Source: JADLHS01 sp020848635 (GTDB lineage Bacteria > Verrucomicrobiota > Verrucomicrobiia > Limisphaerales > JADLHS01). Taken from it: a stretch of DNA of 64,000 bases. The notes under the pieces are model-generated. The model was not told the origin of the DNA. It saw only the letters and a list, made by a program, of their open reading frames with translations, and did no database searches. Shown piece by piece: positions 11,340 through 20,046 of this stretch (position 1 is the first letter of the stretch; each line of letters starts with the position of its first letter). The stretch is taken from positions 62,001 to 126,000 of the forward strand of contig JBAOIL010000005.1 of assembly GCA_037044975.1 (NCBI GenBank), in the 5' to 3' direction. The position numbers were made by a program, and so were the translations under genes.

Positions 11340-12667
11340 TCAGCCGTTGAGCGTCCAGCCGGGGCGATACTTGCGTGCCAGCAGGGCGTTGGCTTCCGGG
11401 TTATCCGTCACGCCGACCGGCGGCAGCCATCGTAGCTGATCTTCTGGCCCACGCGGTAAGCCACCAGACCCAGCAGCATTTGTTCGATCAGATTGCCGCC
11501 GTATTCGAAATCGCACGAGGTTTTCAGGTTGCCTTTGCAGGCGTTGATCCATTCCTTTTGGAATTCGCCCAACGGGGGAATCAAGTTCGCGGTTGCGCGC
11601 GGCCGGTAATAAGTCATGTCCGCTTTGTCGCGGGCAGGCAGCAGAACCCGGGTGTTGAAATCGGCAACGAGCGTGCCTTTGGTGCCTTCGAACATCGCGC
11701 CGTGCCCGATCTTTTTCAGATCCAAATACGGAGCCGGGGACTCCGGCATATGGCCGCCTTGATACCACGAGACGCGAATGGCGGGACGCCAGTCGTTGGC
11801 GGGATGCTCAAACTGCATGGTCAGCGCCACCGGGGTGACCTCGGGATTGAATGGGTCGCCTTTGCCGGCGGCGGAGGTGGGGAGGCGGGCGTCAATCGCG
11901 TTCCACGCCAGATCCATGGTGTGGCTGCCCATATCGCCGACCTGGCCGCTGCCGAAATCCCAATACATGTTCCACTGCAGACAATTCATTCCCGGACCTC
12001 CGGAAAAATAACCCGGGTTGTAGGGATGATGGGGTGAAGGGCCAAGCCACAAATCGTAGTGAAGATAGTCCGGCGGCTCGCCTTGCGCGGGCAGGTAACC
12101 GGGCTTGGGCAGCTTGCGGTCACCCCAGGCGCACACCTCCTGCAGTTCGCCGATGGCACCGTCACGGATCAATTCCCGAACACGGTTGAAGTTTTCGATT
12201 GCGTGGCGCTGGGTGCCGACCTGGGTGGCCAGTTTGGTTTTGTTCTGGAGATAATTGGCGCGGACGACACGCGCTTCGGCCACCGAGTTGGCGAGCGGCT
12301 TTTCACAATAGACATGCAGGCCGCGGTTCATCGCCCAGTTCGCCACGAAAGCGTGCGTGTGATCGGCCGTGCAGCAGACCACCGCCTGAACGTCCTTCTG
12401 GTCGAGGCATTTTCGCCAATCCACGTAGGTCTTTGCCCCCGGAAACCGCTTCGCGCCGGATGCGAGGTGATCTTCGTTGACGTCGCATAGCGCGACGACG
12501 TTCTCGCTGGAGATGGCGCTGAAGTGGGCTTCACCGCGGCCCCATGTGCCGAGCAAGGCGATATTCAGCTTATTGCTGGGAGCGTCCGCGCCAAGAATTG
12601 AAGTGCGCGGCAGGAGCAGTCCGGCCCCGGTGGCGGTCAGCGATTGGAGGAATTGGCGTCGTTTCAT
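11340..12667 (-). CDS. Gfo/Idh/MocA family oxidoreductase, Tat-exported (paralogue 2), frameshift at C-terminus
   Basis: About 442 residues. The leader MKRRQFLQSLTATGAGLLLP is a Tat-type signal. Rossmann fold NIALLGTWGRGEAHFSAI, then VVALCDVNEDHL; catalytic-side motifs TADHTHAFVANWAMNRGLHV and YCEKPLANSVAEA; substrate domain WDFGSGQVGDMGSHTMDLAWN. After SYDG (near 11428) the frame is lost, but another frame reads VTDNPEANALLARKYRPGW to a stop at 11340. That is exactly the conserved tail of this subfamily (compare KYRAGWTL in the paralogue at 54213), so a small indel is the likely cause. It probably shares a transcript with the TIM-barrel gene upstream (gap 58 bp). Confidence 0.88.
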
Positions 12668-12725
12668 AAAGTTGGCGGGTTGACGGGAGGAGGCCGAGGG
12701 GGTTGGTTTGTTATTTGCCGGACGC

Positions 12726-13619
12726 TCAAAGCAGATTCTGATACGCCAGCCAGAGCGAACGGAAGTATTTCAGGACGCGCACCGGGTCCTGGCTCTCCGA
12801 AATCTCGGCGAGGCAATAGCCGGTGAAGCCGGCCGCGTTCAAGCCGGTCAGCAGTTTGCGGAACGGGTATTCGTCCAGATAAAGGTCGCGCATATGGACG
12901 GTGAAAATTTTGTCTTTCAAGAGATCAAAATTGGAATCAAACCCGGCCCCGTCCAGATCGGATTGATTGCAATTCCAGCAGGCGCCGACGTTTGGATGGT
13001 CGGCCACGTCCAGGATGGTTTTGATGTTCGGCACCAGGGACGTTTCCTTGCCATGAACCTCCAGGCGGATCTGCACCCCGTGACCCGCGGCGAATTCGCC
13101 AAGCTCGCGCAGCGATCGGCCAATTTGGGCCAGCGTTTTTTCCTTCGGCACTTCGGGGGGCAAACCGTTGGGGCGGACTTTGACCCCGGGCGCGCCGACG
13201 TCCTGCGCCAGGAGGATGTATTCCTTCGTGGCCGCGATATCGGCGCGGAGCTTGGCCGGGTCCGGCGTGTGGAAATCAAACGCGCTGCCCAGGCCCATCA
13301 ATTCGACGGGCGAATCGTGGAATTGCTTCTTGACCGCTTGGCGTTGGGCCTTGCTCAACAAAACCTCGACCCCGTGCGCGTGGGTCGTGCGGAGTTCGAC
13401 GCCCTGGAACTTTGTCTCCGTGCAATTCTTGATGATCGTGGGCACGTCCCAGTCTTTGGCGATGTTGTAGGTAACGAGGCCAAGTTTCATCCTCGGGGGC
13501 CCAAGGATGAAGCTCGCGGGCTGGGAAGTTTCAGCGCCGAACGTCGAGCGTCCGAGAAAACCAGCGGCGCCCACGGTCAAACCGGCGGTCTTCAGGAAAT
13601 CCCGGCGATGTAATTTCAT
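12726..13619 (-). CDS. Sugar phosphate isomerase/epimerase-type TIM-barrel protein, Tat leader
   Basis: 297 residues from ATG 13619. MKLHRRDFLKTAGLTVGAAG is a twin-arginine leader. The remainder is a xylose-isomerase-like / AP-endonuclease-2 TIM barrel: KLGLVTYNIAKDWDVPTIIK, KFQGVELRTTHAHGVE, IRLEVHGKETS, NVGACWNCNQSDLDG, FTVHMRDLYLDEYPFRKLL and FTGYCLAEISES. The Glu, His and Asp residues in these strand ends are the likely metal ligands. Partners of this type often act together with Gfo/Idh/MocA dehydrogenases (here directly downstream) in sugar catabolism. An in-frame upstream extension of 19 codons exists but disrupts the leader. Confidence 0.85.
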   Translation of the reverse strand: MKLHRRDFLKTAGLTVGAAGFLGRSTFGAETSQPASFILGPPRMKLGLVTYNIAKDWDVPTIIKNCTETKFQGVELRTTHAHGVEVLLSKAQRQAVKKQFHDSPVELMGLGSAFDFHTPDPAKLRADIAATKEYILLAQDVGAPGVKVRPNGLPPEVPKEKTLAQIGRSLRELGEFAAGHGVQIRLEVHGKETSLVPNIKTILDVADHPNVGACWNCNQSDLDGAGFDSNFDLLKDKIFTVHMRDLYLDEYPFRKLLTGLNAAGFTGYCLAEISESQDPVRVLKYFRSLWLAYQNLL

Positions 13620-13785
13620 GTTTGGATTGAACGCCAAACGGGTCTCAGGGTCAACTCCGGGAACAGCGGTCGTCACGTTTCGTTCCTTAATAAACCAACC
13701 CCAAGACCACCGACTCCGAATCCGCAGATGATGGTGATTACACGGATTCCTGATCTGCGTGACTCTGTGAAATCTGCGGACAACC

Positions 13786-14239
13786 TCAGTACACCAACAC
13801 TAGCACCGCCGCCTGCTCCGCTTCCTTCACCACGTCCTCAAACTTCTTCTCCTTGGTCGAAGCCTCTTTGAGTTTGTTCGCCACCTCCGGGACGGACTCC
13901 AGGAAGCTCAGAAGATAACTGCTCTTCACCGCGTAATTCACATTCTCCGGGCAGCGTGCCGCTCAGGGCCACAGCGCGGCGCGAAGCGTTCAGTTTGGCG
14001 GACACCACGCCCACCACGTTCCCGCGCTCGTCCACCAACGCCCCGCCCGAATTGCCCGGCTGCACCGGCACGCTGATCTGGAAATACCGCGCGTCATCCC
14101 CCGCGCCGGACAGCGCCGCGATCTCGCCCTTGGCCAGCTTGGGCGCGAACCCTTGCAACCCGATGTTGGGAAAACCCACCGTCGCCACCGTGCCGCCCAA
14201 CTTCACCCCGCGACTCGCCGCCACTTTGATGAAAACGAC
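13786..14239 (-). pseudogene. Fragment of a trypsin-like (S1C/DegP-type) serine protease
   Basis: Only the C-terminal part of the protease domain remains: SRGVKLGGTVATVGFPN, then the catalytic serine loop PVQPGNSGGALVDERGNVVG, and a helical tail (ENVNYAVKSSYLLSFLESV through EAEQAAVLVLVY). The tail is in another frame after one extra base near 13965. The catalytic His and Asp and the signal sequence are missing: upstream of about 14239 the sequence is replaced by the end of the HTH gene. It is probably a decayed gene cut at the HTH insertion point. The upstream 110 bp (13676-13786) hold no gene. Confidence 0.75.
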
Positions 14240-14264
14240 TCGCCTTTGCGTAACTTGCGAACCG

Positions 14265-14507
14265 TCAAGACCTCTTTTGTTGTAGTTGTTCTGCCTCGGC
14301 AATCATTTGAGCCAACGACAAACCGAGTGCGTCTGCGATGGCTTTAGCGACTTTCAGGCTTGGGTTACGGAGCGAACGCTCAATCAGACCGACATGCGTT
14401 GGGTGAATATCAGCTTTTTCAGCCAAGAGTTCTTGGGAAATTCCACTGGCGCTACGGTGCTTTTTAAGCACCAGTGCAAAGGCCGTGGATATTTCCAAAT
14501 TCCGCAT
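14265..14507 (-). CDS. Small Xre/Cro-type helix-turn-helix regulator
   Basis: 80 residues, ATG 14507, almost all HTH domain: ALVLKKHRSASGISQELLAE, then KADIHPTHVGLIERSLRNPS and LKVAKAIADALGLSLAQMI. This is the lambda-repressor-like DNA-binding fold found in phage repressors, restriction-modification controllers and toxin-antitoxin antitoxins. No toxin or restriction gene is next to it. It sits between a truncated protease and a LamG gene in a patch of rearranged DNA, which suggests it came with a mobile element. The regulatory target is unknown. Confidence 0.85.
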   Translation of the reverse strand: MRNLEISTAFALVLKKHRSASGISQELLAEKADIHPTHVGLIERSLRNPSLKVAKAIADALGLSLAQMIAEAEQLQQKRS

Positions 14508-14621
14508 TCATGGCATTCTGCCGCAGCGCAATTTCTCGAACACAGACAATAGTCTTGACGCGCAGCCAGCGAATCGTCATAAACGGAAATCGGCGAAAAC
14601 TCAGTGAACTCACACCGTCCT

Positions 14622-15584
14622 ATGAAAGACATCAAACTCTCGTTCGTGATTGTTCTCCTCACCTTTGGGGGCTTCCTTCCCGCCCAAGCCCAAGACCCGT
14701 TCACGAACGGGTTGGTGGCGTATTACTCGTTCAATGGGAATGCGAATGACGCGAGCGGGAATGGCAACAATGGGACGGTAACGGCGGCGGCTTTGGCTGT
14801 GGACAGGTTGGGAAATCCTGATTCAGCTTATGCCTTTGATGGCGTATCGGCCTTCATCACAGTGCCGGATTCCCCGTCATTGAGAATAACGAACGACATC
14901 ACCATGTCTTGCTGGGTAAACTTTGCTCAATCGAATGGGAACGTAAGGATCGTTGGTAAGGGCGCAGACTGCGGCCGCAGTTACGGCTTGTGGGGCACCA
15001 CGGGCAACCCGGCAATTTTTGGATGTTCCAACAGTTCCCCCCTGAGGGTGGCTGCATAGGATGCCAAGAAAACACTGCCAGCGCTCTTCCTGTAGCTCAA
15101 TTTGGGCGCTGGTACCGCATGGTCGCTGTTCGATCCACCAATGGTTCCAAGCTCTACATTGATGCGCAGCTTACCGAAGACAACGACGGCCCAACCGTCA
15201 ACTGCTCTCCGACAACCTACACCGGAAACGAGCCCCTGCTCATCGGGGCGCCTGGCTATTCTAACCCGCAACACAATTTGGCGTTGATGAATGGCCGCAT
15301 TGATGACATCCGAATCTACAACCGCGCATTCTCGCCGACTGAGGTGTTGCAACTGCACCTCATCGAGTCAGGACTACGCTTAAACTTGATCAAGGCGGTC
15401 AAACCGGCTTTCTCCGGCCTGACCCTTCGTCCAAGATCCCCAGTTGCAGGTTTCAGGAAATTTGAGTGCTTGGACCAACGAGGGCTCGATATTCACAGCC
15501 ACGAACACCAGCATGGTTTATCCGCACTATTGGGACGTGGACAACTGGGGCAGTCTGTTCTTCCGGTTGCAAGTCGCTCCCTAA
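14622..15584 (+). CDS. Secreted LamG/concanavalin-like domain protein, two frameshifts
   Basis: About 320 residues when read across two indels. A signal peptide from ATG 14622 (MKDIKLSFVIVLLTFGGFLP, AQAQ) leads into a LamG-type jelly roll: LVAYYSFNGNANDASGNGN, AYAFDGVSAFITVPDSPSL and TMSCWVNF. A second frame, entered around 15000-15050, gives RWYRMVAVRSTNGSKLYID and GRIDDIRIYNRAFSPTEV. A third frame, after about 15420, gives QLQVSGNLSAWTN and FFRLQVAP ending at TAA 15582-15584. Each segment is the standard next part of this family, so these look like indel errors or early decay. The family binds carbohydrates or anchors to the cell surface. The specificity is unknown. Confidence 0.75.
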
Positions 15585-15674
15585 GTCGGCGCGACTGGTG
15601 GCGTTGCCAACCGCCAGCTCAGTCCGGGGGATCATTGGCTGCGGAATAAAGTCCGGGGCGTTCCCGGAGCGCGG
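15584..15674 (+). repeat. 91-bp direct repeat, copy A
   Basis: Starts agtcggcgcgactggtggcg and ends gttcccggagcgcgg. It matches 16149-16239 over the same 91 bp with about seven mismatches. It starts at the last base of the LamG gene's stop codon. Confidence 0.85.
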
Positions 15675-15841
15675 CGTTCACGCCGCTTCACCGTCCGCAC
15701 ACCAGAGGAGGCCACGAGAAATCCAGCGCGCGCCATCATGCGGGTGTTGAAGCGGGCTGAAGCCCGCGCTCTGTTCCGCGCGGCATATTTGAGAATCCCA
15801 ACGGGATTCCAGCCCTCAGCCCAGCGGTTGCGAGGCACGAG

Positions 15842-15972
15842 CTACCCTGGGTAATCGTCCAAAAAAACATCTACCCCAACGACCCCAACGGGGTTGCAAC
15901 GCCCGACGCTCCATCTGGTTGCTGAAACCCCGTTGGGGTTTTGATTTGATGATCGTCAACCCAGGGTAGCCC
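15842..15972. repeat. Nested inverted repeat
   Basis: Outer arms taccctgggt (about 15844-15853) and acccagggta (15960-15969) enclose inner arms ccccaacggggtt (15884-15896) and aaccccgttgggg (15927-15939). This could form a long double hairpin. No coding content. Confidence 0.75.
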
Positions 15973-16148
15973 GCTCTGCGGCCAACCCTGGGCTACATGC
16001 TGAAATCCCTTTGGGATGTTCCGCAGGGCGAGATTCGATGATGTCGCTCCGACGGAGCTTCGTTGGTTTGGTGACTGCGAAACTATAAATATGCCAGCCC
16101 TAACGGGCTTTCCCTGCGCATCCGCCTTCCTCCGATTTCCGGGAGCCA

Positions 16149-16239
16149 AGTCAGCGCGACCGGTGGCGTTGCCAACCGCCAGCTCGGTCCGGGGAATCAT
16201 TGGCAGCGGAATAAAGCCCGAGGCGTTCCCGGAGCGCGG
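16149..16239 (+). repeat. 91-bp direct repeat, copy B
   Basis: Second copy of the 91-bp unit at 15584. It runs straight into the 110-bp dispersed repeat at 16231, sharing the ggagcgcgg arm. Confidence 0.85.
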
Positions 16240-16341
16240 ACGGTCCCCGTCCGCAGCGCGTGAACGAGCAGAGAAGCTTGCGGATAAATCAACGCGTTCT
16301 GGTTTGGCGCAGCGCTGCGGGCGAGAGACCGCCCGCGCTCC
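16231..16341. repeat. 110-bp dispersed repeat, copy 2 of 3
   Basis: From ggagcgcggacggtccccg to gaccgcccgcgctcc. It contains the internal hairpin ggacggtccccgtcc and the gcgctgcgggcg block shared with the copies at 8394 and 47893. Confidence 0.8.
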
Positions 16342-16424
16342 GGCTGCGTCAGCAAACCGCGCGGAGCGTCTGGAGTGCGCGTTCACCGCCGCTTTCCATT
16401 GTGTTGGAGAACTGCACTCGACCT

Positions 16425-16570
16425 CCCTCACCCCGGCCCTCCCCCCACGGAGAGGGTGAATCGTTCGCCGCATCGGTGAACTGCCACCCGCTGGATTGGC
16501 CGGACGGTCAAGCGAACTACCGAAAACGTGCAAGGTCCCATCGTCTCCCCGGGGGAGAAGGCGGGGTGAG
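16425..16570. repeat. Inverted-arm repeat of the ctcaccccggccct type, copy 1
   Basis: Left arm cctcaccccggccctcccc near 16425-16458 and right arm ctccccgggggagaaggcgg running to gtgag at 16570 are inverted relatives. They are separated by about 85 bp of unique DNA. The same family recurs at 45091-45247. Confidence 0.7.
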
Positions 16571-16607
16571 AATTCCCCGAACAATTCGCACGTTGACCCC
16601 CCGAACT

Positions 16608-16680
16608 GTAGCAGCCGACGTCAGGAGGCTCTGACTTCCTGCTTCCGAAACAGAATGAGCCTCCTCACGTCGGCTGCTAC
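16608..16680. repeat. Hairpin repeat of the gtagcagccgacgt type, copy 1
   Basis: Arms gtagcagccgacgtcaggag (from 16608) and ctcctcacgtcggctgctac (ending 16680) are inverted repeats with one mismatch and a loop of about 25 bp. A better-preserved relative lies at 55642-55710. Confidence 0.8.
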
Positions 16681-16835
16681 GAAGCTCAGGGTGGGGCGTG
16701 CGTCCCAACCATTCGCACTTTGATTCCTTTTGGGCCGGCGGCCTGCTTGGAATCACGCAAAGAATTATTCCTTTCGCACCGATGCGGCGAAGCGCAGCCC
16801 GCCATTAGCATGCCGGACGCGCCGCACGACGGAGT

Positions 16836-18182
16836 TCACGCCAACTGCGGCACTTCAAAGCCCTTGCGATACTCGCGCTTTACATACTTGTTGGCTTCGC
16901 GGTCCTTGAAGCGTTCCGCTTTGGGCTCGAATTCCAGCGAGCGCCCCAGGCGAAAGGCGATGTTGCCGAGTTGGCAATGCACGCAGGAGTAATGCGCATC
17001 GAGCGTGGATACCGGCATGTCCGCCGGGTTGCGTGAGCGGATGGCTTTGAAGAAGCGGTCCCATTTATTGCCCTTGTCCAGCGCGGGCGCGGTGTCGGGG
17101 ACGGGGATGGCTGCGCGGTCGCTCGGCTTGCCGTCCTTCTTGCCTTCCTGGTAGGAGAAAAATCCCCGACCCACCACATAGAAGCCTTTGGTGCCGAAAA
17201 AGCTGTTGCCGCAATTGCTGCCGTCGAATTCCTCGTACGAACCGAGGTTGCGTACTTGAAAGGTCAGGATGGTGCCGTCGGCATACGTGAAGGTGGTGGC
17301 CTGCGTGTTCGGCGTCTGGCCGTCGTCGTTCAAACCAAAGCGTCCACCCGCGCTGTACACGTTCACCGGCAGACCCCGGTTGTGGCCCCAACAGGCGATA
17401 TCCATCTGATGCACGCCTTGGTTGCCAATCTCGCCGTTGCCGTATTCCCAGAAATAGTGCCAGTCGTAGTGGACGTAGAGGCCCGGCTTTTTGCGGTCAA
17501 TGTTGATCATGAATTCGTGGTCGCGGGCCGGCCCCTGCCAGAGCGGCCAGTCGAGATTCGCCGGCACCGGACCGGGTTTGCCGTGGCCGATGGGCCCGCG
17601 GTTGCCGTTCTTGTAAACGTAGCCGCGGGATTCCACGATCTCCCCAATGAAACCGTCGTGAATCAGCTTGATGTCGCGCCGGAGCGTGGCGCTGGAACGG
17701 CTTTGCGTGCCGTGCTGCACGATGCGTTGGTATTTCCCGGCCGCCGCGGTGAGCTGCCGGCCCTCATAGATGCTGTGGGAAAGCGGCTTCTCCACGTAAA
17801 CGTCCTTGCCGGCCTGAGCCGCCCAGATGGCCGCGAGCGTGTGCCAATGATTTGGCGTGGCGATGGTGACGGCGTCTATTTCCTTGTCTTGCAAGGCTTC
17901 ACGGATGTCCCGGTAGAGCTTGGGCGCTTTGCCTTGCTTGGCTTGAACCATTTCCGCACCACGCGCGAGCACTTCGGAATCCACGTCGCACAAGGCGGTG
18001 TATTCGGCCTCGTCCTTCAGGCCGAGAATGTCGTTGATGTGACCGCGGCCCTGGCCGTTGAAGCCGATGGTGCAAACGCGGATGCGGTTGTTGGCGCCAA
18101 AAACTTTGCCGGTGGCCATCATGCCGCCGACGATCACTGCCGCCGTGGTTTTGCCGATAAATTGTCTGCGCGTGAGTTCCAT
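16836..18182 (-). CDS. Gfo/Idh/MocA family oxidoreductase, Tat-exported (paralogue 3)
   Basis: 448 residues, intact, ATG 18182. Tat leader MELTRRQFIGKTTAAVIVGG. Rossmann fold RVCTIGFNGQGRGHINDIL; TPNHWHTLAAIWAAQAGKDV followed by YVEKPLSHSIYEG; C-terminal domain WHYFWEYGNGEIGNQGVHQM, DIACWG. The tail CVHCQLGNIAFRLGRSLEF is typical of the GH109-like or uncharacterised verrucomicrobial branch. The start codon is 2 bp from the stop of the pectate lyase gene upstream, so the two are probably co-transcribed. The substrate may be a product of pectin breakdown, which is inference from context. Confidence 0.9.
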   Translation of the reverse strand: MELTRRQFIGKTTAAVIVGGMMATGKVFGANNRIRVCTIGFNGQGRGHINDILGLKDEAEYTALCDVDSEVLARGAEMVQAKQGKAPKLYRDIREALQDKEIDAVTIATPNHWHTLAAIWAAQAGKDVYVEKPLSHSIYEGRQLTAAAGKYQRIVQHGTQSRSSATLRRDIKLIHDGFIGEIVESRGYVYKNGNRGPIGHGKPGPVPANLDWPLWQGPARDHEFMINIDRKKPGLYVHYDWHYFWEYGNGEIGNQGVHQMDIACWGHNRGLPVNVYSAGGRFGLNDDGQTPNTQATTFTYADGTILTFQVRNLGSYEEFDGSNCGNSFFGTKGFYVVGRGFFSYQEGKKDGKPSDRAAIPVPDTAPALDKGNKWDRFFKAIRSRNPADMPVSTLDAHYSCVHCQLGNIAFRLGRSLEFEPKAERFKDREANKYVKREYRKGFEVPQLA

Positions 18183-18184
18183 AA

Positions 18185-19924
18185 TCAGTTTGGGGTTGGG
18201 GTTAATGAGTTCAGATATGCTTCGAGATTGGTGTAACCATTGCCATTGGTATCCGACGCGCCGTCGGCGGAATTGTTCAGGTCCAGCCCATGTTTTCGCT
18301 CCCAGTCGTCCGGCATGCCGTCGTGGTCCGTATCGGGCGGCGCCGGTTGCGAGCGCAACTCCGGCCAGCCACCCACGGCCGTCTGGGAGTCAATAATACC
18401 CTTGCCGCCCCCGCCATACGTTTCGCCGAACTTGGCAGTGCCGGTGCGAACCTCTTCAATGATGCGTTGGTCAACCGAATCACGAAACAACGAACAGCCC
18501 ACCTGGGCAAGGACTAATTCATAGGCCGTTTCCGCCGGTTGGGTGGTCACCGGCGCCACGACCAAGGGGTGCGCGACCCGCAGCGTCGCTTCGGTGGCTT
18601 CCCCGTCCGGCGCGAAGTCAATTCCGCCCTGCCAGTTGTCGGCCGAGATGGCCGAGGCGCCGCAGACGAAATTACCCGCCGCATACATTTTGCCACGCGG
18701 ATCCTTTTGCAGAAAAATGCGCCGGCGAACCTTTTCGGACGTGGCCGGGCCGGATTTATAGTAGTTGTTGATCCAGTTCCGCGGCCAGAGTTCACCCCCG
18801 TAGGCGCTGTTGAAGCCCCAATTGTAAACCACGTTGTTGCGGTAATCCATCAAGCCGGACTCGGCATTCCCGGAAGCGCGCGGGTTGCGACTGCTGTGAT
18901 GGGCCAGCAGATTATGATGCCACGAGCCGCCCGGCCCGCCCCACAGTCCGCCGTAGCCATGAGCCCCCTTCTTGTGCAGAGATTTGGTCAAACTCTCGCT
19001 GACCAGACACCACTGCACCGTGAGGTTCGTGCCCTTGTTGATCGAGAACGTCTCGTCCACGCCCCAGCTGGCGGTGCAATGATCAACAATGAGGTGATGG
19101 CCCTCGCCGCCAAAGCCGTCCTGCTCGACGCCTGATTCGTCCCCCGGCCGGAACCGCAGATAGCGGAGGATCAAATCGTGGGTATTGAAGCTGACCTGAT
19201 AATTCTTGAGGCAAATACCAGCGCCAGGAGCGGTCTGGCCTGCGACGGTGAGAAAGGGTTCGGTGATCTTGAGCCTGGATTCGAGTGGAATCGTACCTGA
19301 GACCCGAAACACCACTGTCCGCGGCCCCTTGGCCAAGCACGCCGCGCGGAAGCTCCCCGGCCCATGGTCGTCGAGGTTGGTGACCTCAATAACTCTGCCG
19401 CCCCGACCGCCGAGCGTGTATTTGCCAAAACCTTCCGCGCCGGGAAAGGCGGGCGCGCGATCCGGGCGGAGGTTGGAAAGGGTAACCGTGCCCGCCTGCG
19501 GGTCGTATTTCAGATCATAGCGCCAGCCTTGCGGGAGAATTACATGATCGAACTTTCCCTCGATTGCCTCGACACCGGGAGCGCACAATTGGAAGAGCGA
19601 GTTCTCATGCGGTTCGATGGGCCCAGTGAACTGCACTTCTACGGTTCCGCCCAGCCTCCAGTGGCCGGACTGGAGCGGATTCAAAACCTCGTGGTCGTTG
19701 ACCTCGAAAACGGTCCGCCCGGCGCACGTCCGCCACGCTGGCGGGGCCGGGACAACGGCCCCTGCAGCGTCCGCCCCTAGCGCAGCGAAGCCTGGACCGA
19801 TGCCGAGGGAGAGCAGGATGAAACTCACCCAAGTGCGCCGGCAACACCACCCAGCCGGAAGCATCTTCTTTGCTCGCCGGCAATTCAGACTGCCGCGGCG
19901 TGGGTTTGCTCGATCCGCTTTCAT
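18185..19924 (-). CDS. Secreted pectate lyase-like protein with C-terminal calcium-binding repeat
   Basis: 579 residues from ATG 19924; an in-frame extension reaches 20170 but lacks domain character. The N-terminus is basic, followed by a hydrophobic stretch (WVSFILLSLGIGPGFAALG), a signal peptide or anchor. A short N-terminal beta domain precedes the parallel beta-helix of the PL1 type: PAFPGAEGFGKYTLGGRGG, then ITEPFLTVAGQTAPGAG, RYLRFRPGDES, HHLIVDHCTASWGVDETFS and FVCGASAISADN. The C-terminus has Asp/Asn-rich repeats (DTDHDGMPDDWERKHGLDL, then DTNGNGYTNLEAYLNSL) of the thrombospondin-3/EF-hand kind seen in secreted glycan-active proteins. It is co-directional with the oxidoreductase at 16836 and divergent from a second lyase gene. 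Confidence 0.86.
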   Translation of the reverse strand: MKADRANPRRGSLNCRRAKKMLPAGWCCRRTWVSFILLSLGIGPGFAALGADAAGAVVPAPPAWRTCAGRTVFEVNDHEVLNPLQSGHWRLGGTVEVQFTGPIEPHENSLFQLCAPGVEAIEGKFDHVILPQGWRYDLKYDPQAGTVTLSNLRPDRAPAFPGAEGFGKYTLGGRGGRVIEVTNLDDHGPGSFRAACLAKGPRTVVFRVSGTIPLESRLKITEPFLTVAGQTAPGAGICLKNYQVSFNTHDLILRYLRFRPGDESGVEQDGFGGEGHHLIVDHCTASWGVDETFSINKGTNLTVQWCLVSESLTKSLHKKGAHGYGGLWGGPGGSWHHNLLAHHSSRNPRASGNAESGLMDYRNNVVYNWGFNSAYGGELWPRNWINNYYKSGPATSEKVRRRIFLQKDPRGKMYAAGNFVCGASAISADNWQGGIDFAPDGEATEATLRVAHPLVVAPVTTQPAETAYELVLAQVGCSLFRDSVDQRIIEEVRTGTAKFGETYGGGGKGIIDSQTAVGGWPELRSQPAPPDTDHDGMPDDWERKHGLDLNNSADGASDTNGNGYTNLEAYLNSLTPTPN

Positions 19925-20046
19925 CTGTTTGCCAGTCTGCCAGAAACGCCTTGAGATCGTCAAAGAAAACGGCAGCCCATGGGCGGATCCGAGTGCATGG
20001 AATTTTGAAATTGCCGACGCTGGGGCGGCATGGCATCTATCGTTCC

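Larger units (their letters stand above)
15585..16835. other. 1.25-kb gene-free spacer packed with palindromic and direct repeats
   Basis: No credible gene on either strand. The spacer contains two 91-bp direct repeats, a nested inverted repeat, one copy of the 110-bp dispersed repeat, a ctcacccc-type inverted pair and a gtagcagccg-type hairpin, each listed separately. It looks like a landing zone for non-coding repeats between the LamG gene and the oxidoreductase at 16836. Confidence 0.7.

Noticed and set aside
15585..16835. Possible CRISPR array in the repeat-rich spacer
   Set aside because: The repeats are of different families, lengths and orientations and are not evenly spaced. No cas gene is nearby.
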